Origin: Rhexocercosporidium sp. MPI-PUGE-AT-0058
Lineage: Eukaryota > Ascomycota > Leotiomycetes > Helotiales
Reading direction: 5' to 3'
Assembly (NCBI GenBank): GCA_020746875.1
Contig: JAGTJL010000042.1
Coordinates: 83,601 to 147,600 of the forward strand
DNA length: 64,000 nucleotides
The position numbers and the translations under genes are program-made. Below, one piece after another: positions 62,150 to 64,000 of this stretch. The notes under the pieces are model-generated. The model was not told the origin of the DNA. It was given only the letters and a program-made list of their open reading frames with translations, and searched no databases. Positions within the stretch are counted from its first letter, which is position 1; each line of letters opens with the position of its first letter.

Positions 62150-64000
62150 TATTTCTTTCGCGGCTATCGGGTTTCTTAATTAATTTGCTTTTTATTATTT
62201 AACGGCCTCTTAAACGTGAAATTAAGTTTATTAAGACTGGAAAGCTTAGCGCTCGTATAATTAAAGCTCTTAAAGCTATTAAGACCTTGCTTAAGAAAAA
62301 GCTTTTAATTAAGGATAAAAGTAAAGCTAAAGCTACGATTAAGGACGATGAAAACCAGGATAATAATAATAATAAGCCGAAAGAATCTAATATTTCAAAT
62401 ATATCGCTTTCTTTAATCAGTATCGCGGAATTTTATATTATATTCTTTATTACTTTAATCGTAATATCTGGATTCTTAAACTAGCGTATTATAAAATAAA
62501 TTACTCAGTCGTTCCTTAATAATACCTATCGCCCGGAATATATTTATTACGGAATAATAAATATAATCCTACTAATAGTTAAGTCTTAATAGGTTACGTC
62601 GAATTGCCGGATATAAAGGCTCTTAAAGTTCTCTTTTTTATAAGTATTACCTTATAATTATTTCAACTCTTATAAATTAAAACCTGTTTTATCTTATTAG
62701 TTCTTTACTTTACTTAATTACTATTTTATAAATAAAAACTTATAATCTAGTTAATTTATAAGTTTTTATTTATAAGCTACCTCTTTACTCTCTTTCAGAT
62801 TTTTATTTATAGTTAATACTTCTTATACTAATATTAATATAATTCCTTTACTTATCCGCGACGCGTTTATAGATTTCAAGTATACTTACGATTCTAATTA
62901 CTTAGCCTTTGCGTATATTATTAGCGATACTTTAAAGAAAGCGGCAATTTAAGCGAATAATTTTATAAAGTCTTTCGTAATTTTATTAATAAGCAGCGCG
63001 TAATTATACTCGGCGATTATATTATATTCCCTTTTTTATTATTAATATTAATAATGGCAATATTCCGGTATATTATATTAAGATTATATTATTCTTCTTA
63101 TGCGTCGTTCGCTATATTCTCGATACGATATTTAAAGTTTCGTTCGCGTAAGCTCGTTATAAGAAAGATAAGATTATTTTACGTATTAATTTCTCCGTCG
63201 AGGATTTTAATCGTAGGCTTTTCTTAATTCGTGCGTACTTTTATAATTATATTTAACGCGGCCGTAGAGCTGCTTTTAATATATTTGGAGCTCGAGCTAC
63301 TAAAAACAATCCAGCCCGAGCATCCTTTTATATTTACGCCGATAATCGTTATTAAATCGTTAATCCGAATATTAATTAAGTTATAGAAGCGGACTTAAAG
63401 ATTATTTGCGCTATCGCTTGTCTTAAAGAAGTTCAATATAATATAATTATTATTAATAAAAGCTTTACTAGGGAAATGATTAATAAAGATAATTATTTAA
63501 GTCTAATACCGAAGAGAATAAGATAATAATAATTCAAACTAATTCGCCGGTATAATTAGTAAAAAGAAGTCGTATATTATTAATAAAAAATTAATAGTAT
63601 TTCAACGTTTTTAAATGTATAAATAATATAGTAACTCAGACCGGTTAATTTAATCTTATAAAATTTTAGGAATTTTAGTTTCTTATTTAAAGCACGAGCT
63701 CGTATTTAAGAAAAGCAGCGTTTTAAGCTTATAATTGTCAAGCAAAAGATGCTATTTCTTAAGATCGCTTTTTATTATTATTTTTAATATTTAAAAAATA
63801 AGCGGAACGCTAATTTAAATCTCTTTACTACTATCGACTAGAAGACTGTTTTTATATTTACCGACGCTTATAATTTTTTTTAACTTTATAAGAAACGGCA
63901 GGCAAAGCGTAAAGAAATAACTTATATTATAAATAATCTAAAGCTATCCGCTAAAAACGCTCGCTTCCTAAGTAATACGGATCCTTTAGTACCCGAACTA
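62150..64000 (+). pseudogene. SNF2-family helicase relic, C copy 2, N-terminal part
   Basis: It includes the Lys-rich block with an intact 65-codon piece at 62287-62484 (KKKLLIKDKSKAKATIKDD, then NNNNK). After a motif-filled gap (62680-62815) come the N-terminal domain from about 62848 and the segment ending LGNTDPLVPEL-like at the window end. It corresponds to 47930-49790 of copy 1. A small indel near 62960 shifts the frame relative to copy 1. The ATPase domain lies beyond the window. Confidence 0.68.

Larger units (their letters stand above)
54340..64000. repeat. family C unit, copy 2, runs off the window
   Basis: A direct repeat of 40098 to about 49790, collinear throughout, with base differences almost all transitions plus small indels. 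It starts TCTGTCCCTAATTTCC inside the preceding helicase pseudogene. It contains the same divergent helicase pair and the same set of 16-bp motifs. Overall it is slightly less decayed at catalytic motifs than copy 1. Confidence 0.85.

Noticed and set aside
40098..64000. Starship-type giant transposon
   Set aside because: I looked for a tyrosine-recombinase (DUF3435-like) gene near the left end and found only the helicase relics. Without such a gene or defined right end the claim is not supported.

Overview
The window looks like an AT-rich compartment of a filamentous ascomycete genome that has been heavily altered by repeat-induced point mutation (RIP). Nearly every repeated sequence is saturated with TA, and old reading frames run for kilobases with few or no frameshifts. 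Those frames are interrupted by TAA/TAG/TGA, mostly where Gln or Trp codons would be expected, which is the C-to-T/G-to-A pattern of RIP. No species can be named from this sequence. I see no bacterial features, rRNA, tRNA or CRISPR.

Layout. 1-10390: a Ty3/gypsy element (family A, plus strand) entering from the left and ending in a 285-bp LTR. 10391-11815: the 3' part of a Ty1/copia element with its LTR. 11816-13756: a minus-strand fragment of family A. 13757-26150: a complete minus-strand family A copy of 12.4 kb with both LTRs. 26174-32921: a minus-strand chromodomain Ty3/gypsy element (family B) with both LTRs. 32922-35714: a second, 5'-truncated copia copy. 36.4-38.3 kb: a small island of normal base composition holding one convincing spliced gene, an unrecognised 112-residue protein. 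38.3-39.2 kb: AT-rich remnants. 39248-40097: a truncated family B copy.

40098 to the window end is dominated by two direct copies of a unit of at least 9.7 kb (family C), the second running off the window. Each copy carries a dead RecQ-type helicase gene of the telomere-linked-helicase/OrsD-like type on the minus strand. Each also carries a dead, intron-containing SNF2-family helicase gene on the plus strand, so the two are divergently arranged. About twenty copies of a 16-bp motif (consensus AGGTTTTTATTTATAA, either orientation) lie in the gaps of these genes. Family C starts with an inverted repeat containing TCCCTAA/TTAGGGA, one telomere-type unit in each orientation. Between the two copies lies another, less decayed OrsD-like/telomere-linked-helicase pseudogene, cut off where the second copy begins. 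This content suggests a subtelomeric or formerly subtelomeric location, which is an inference.

How the parts relate: the transposons are nested and mutually truncated, and both full LTR elements lack matching target-site duplications, so ectopic recombination is likely. Nothing except the small island gene is likely to be functional now. Coordinates of LTR ends come from aligning copies by eye; ends of decayed genes are approximate.
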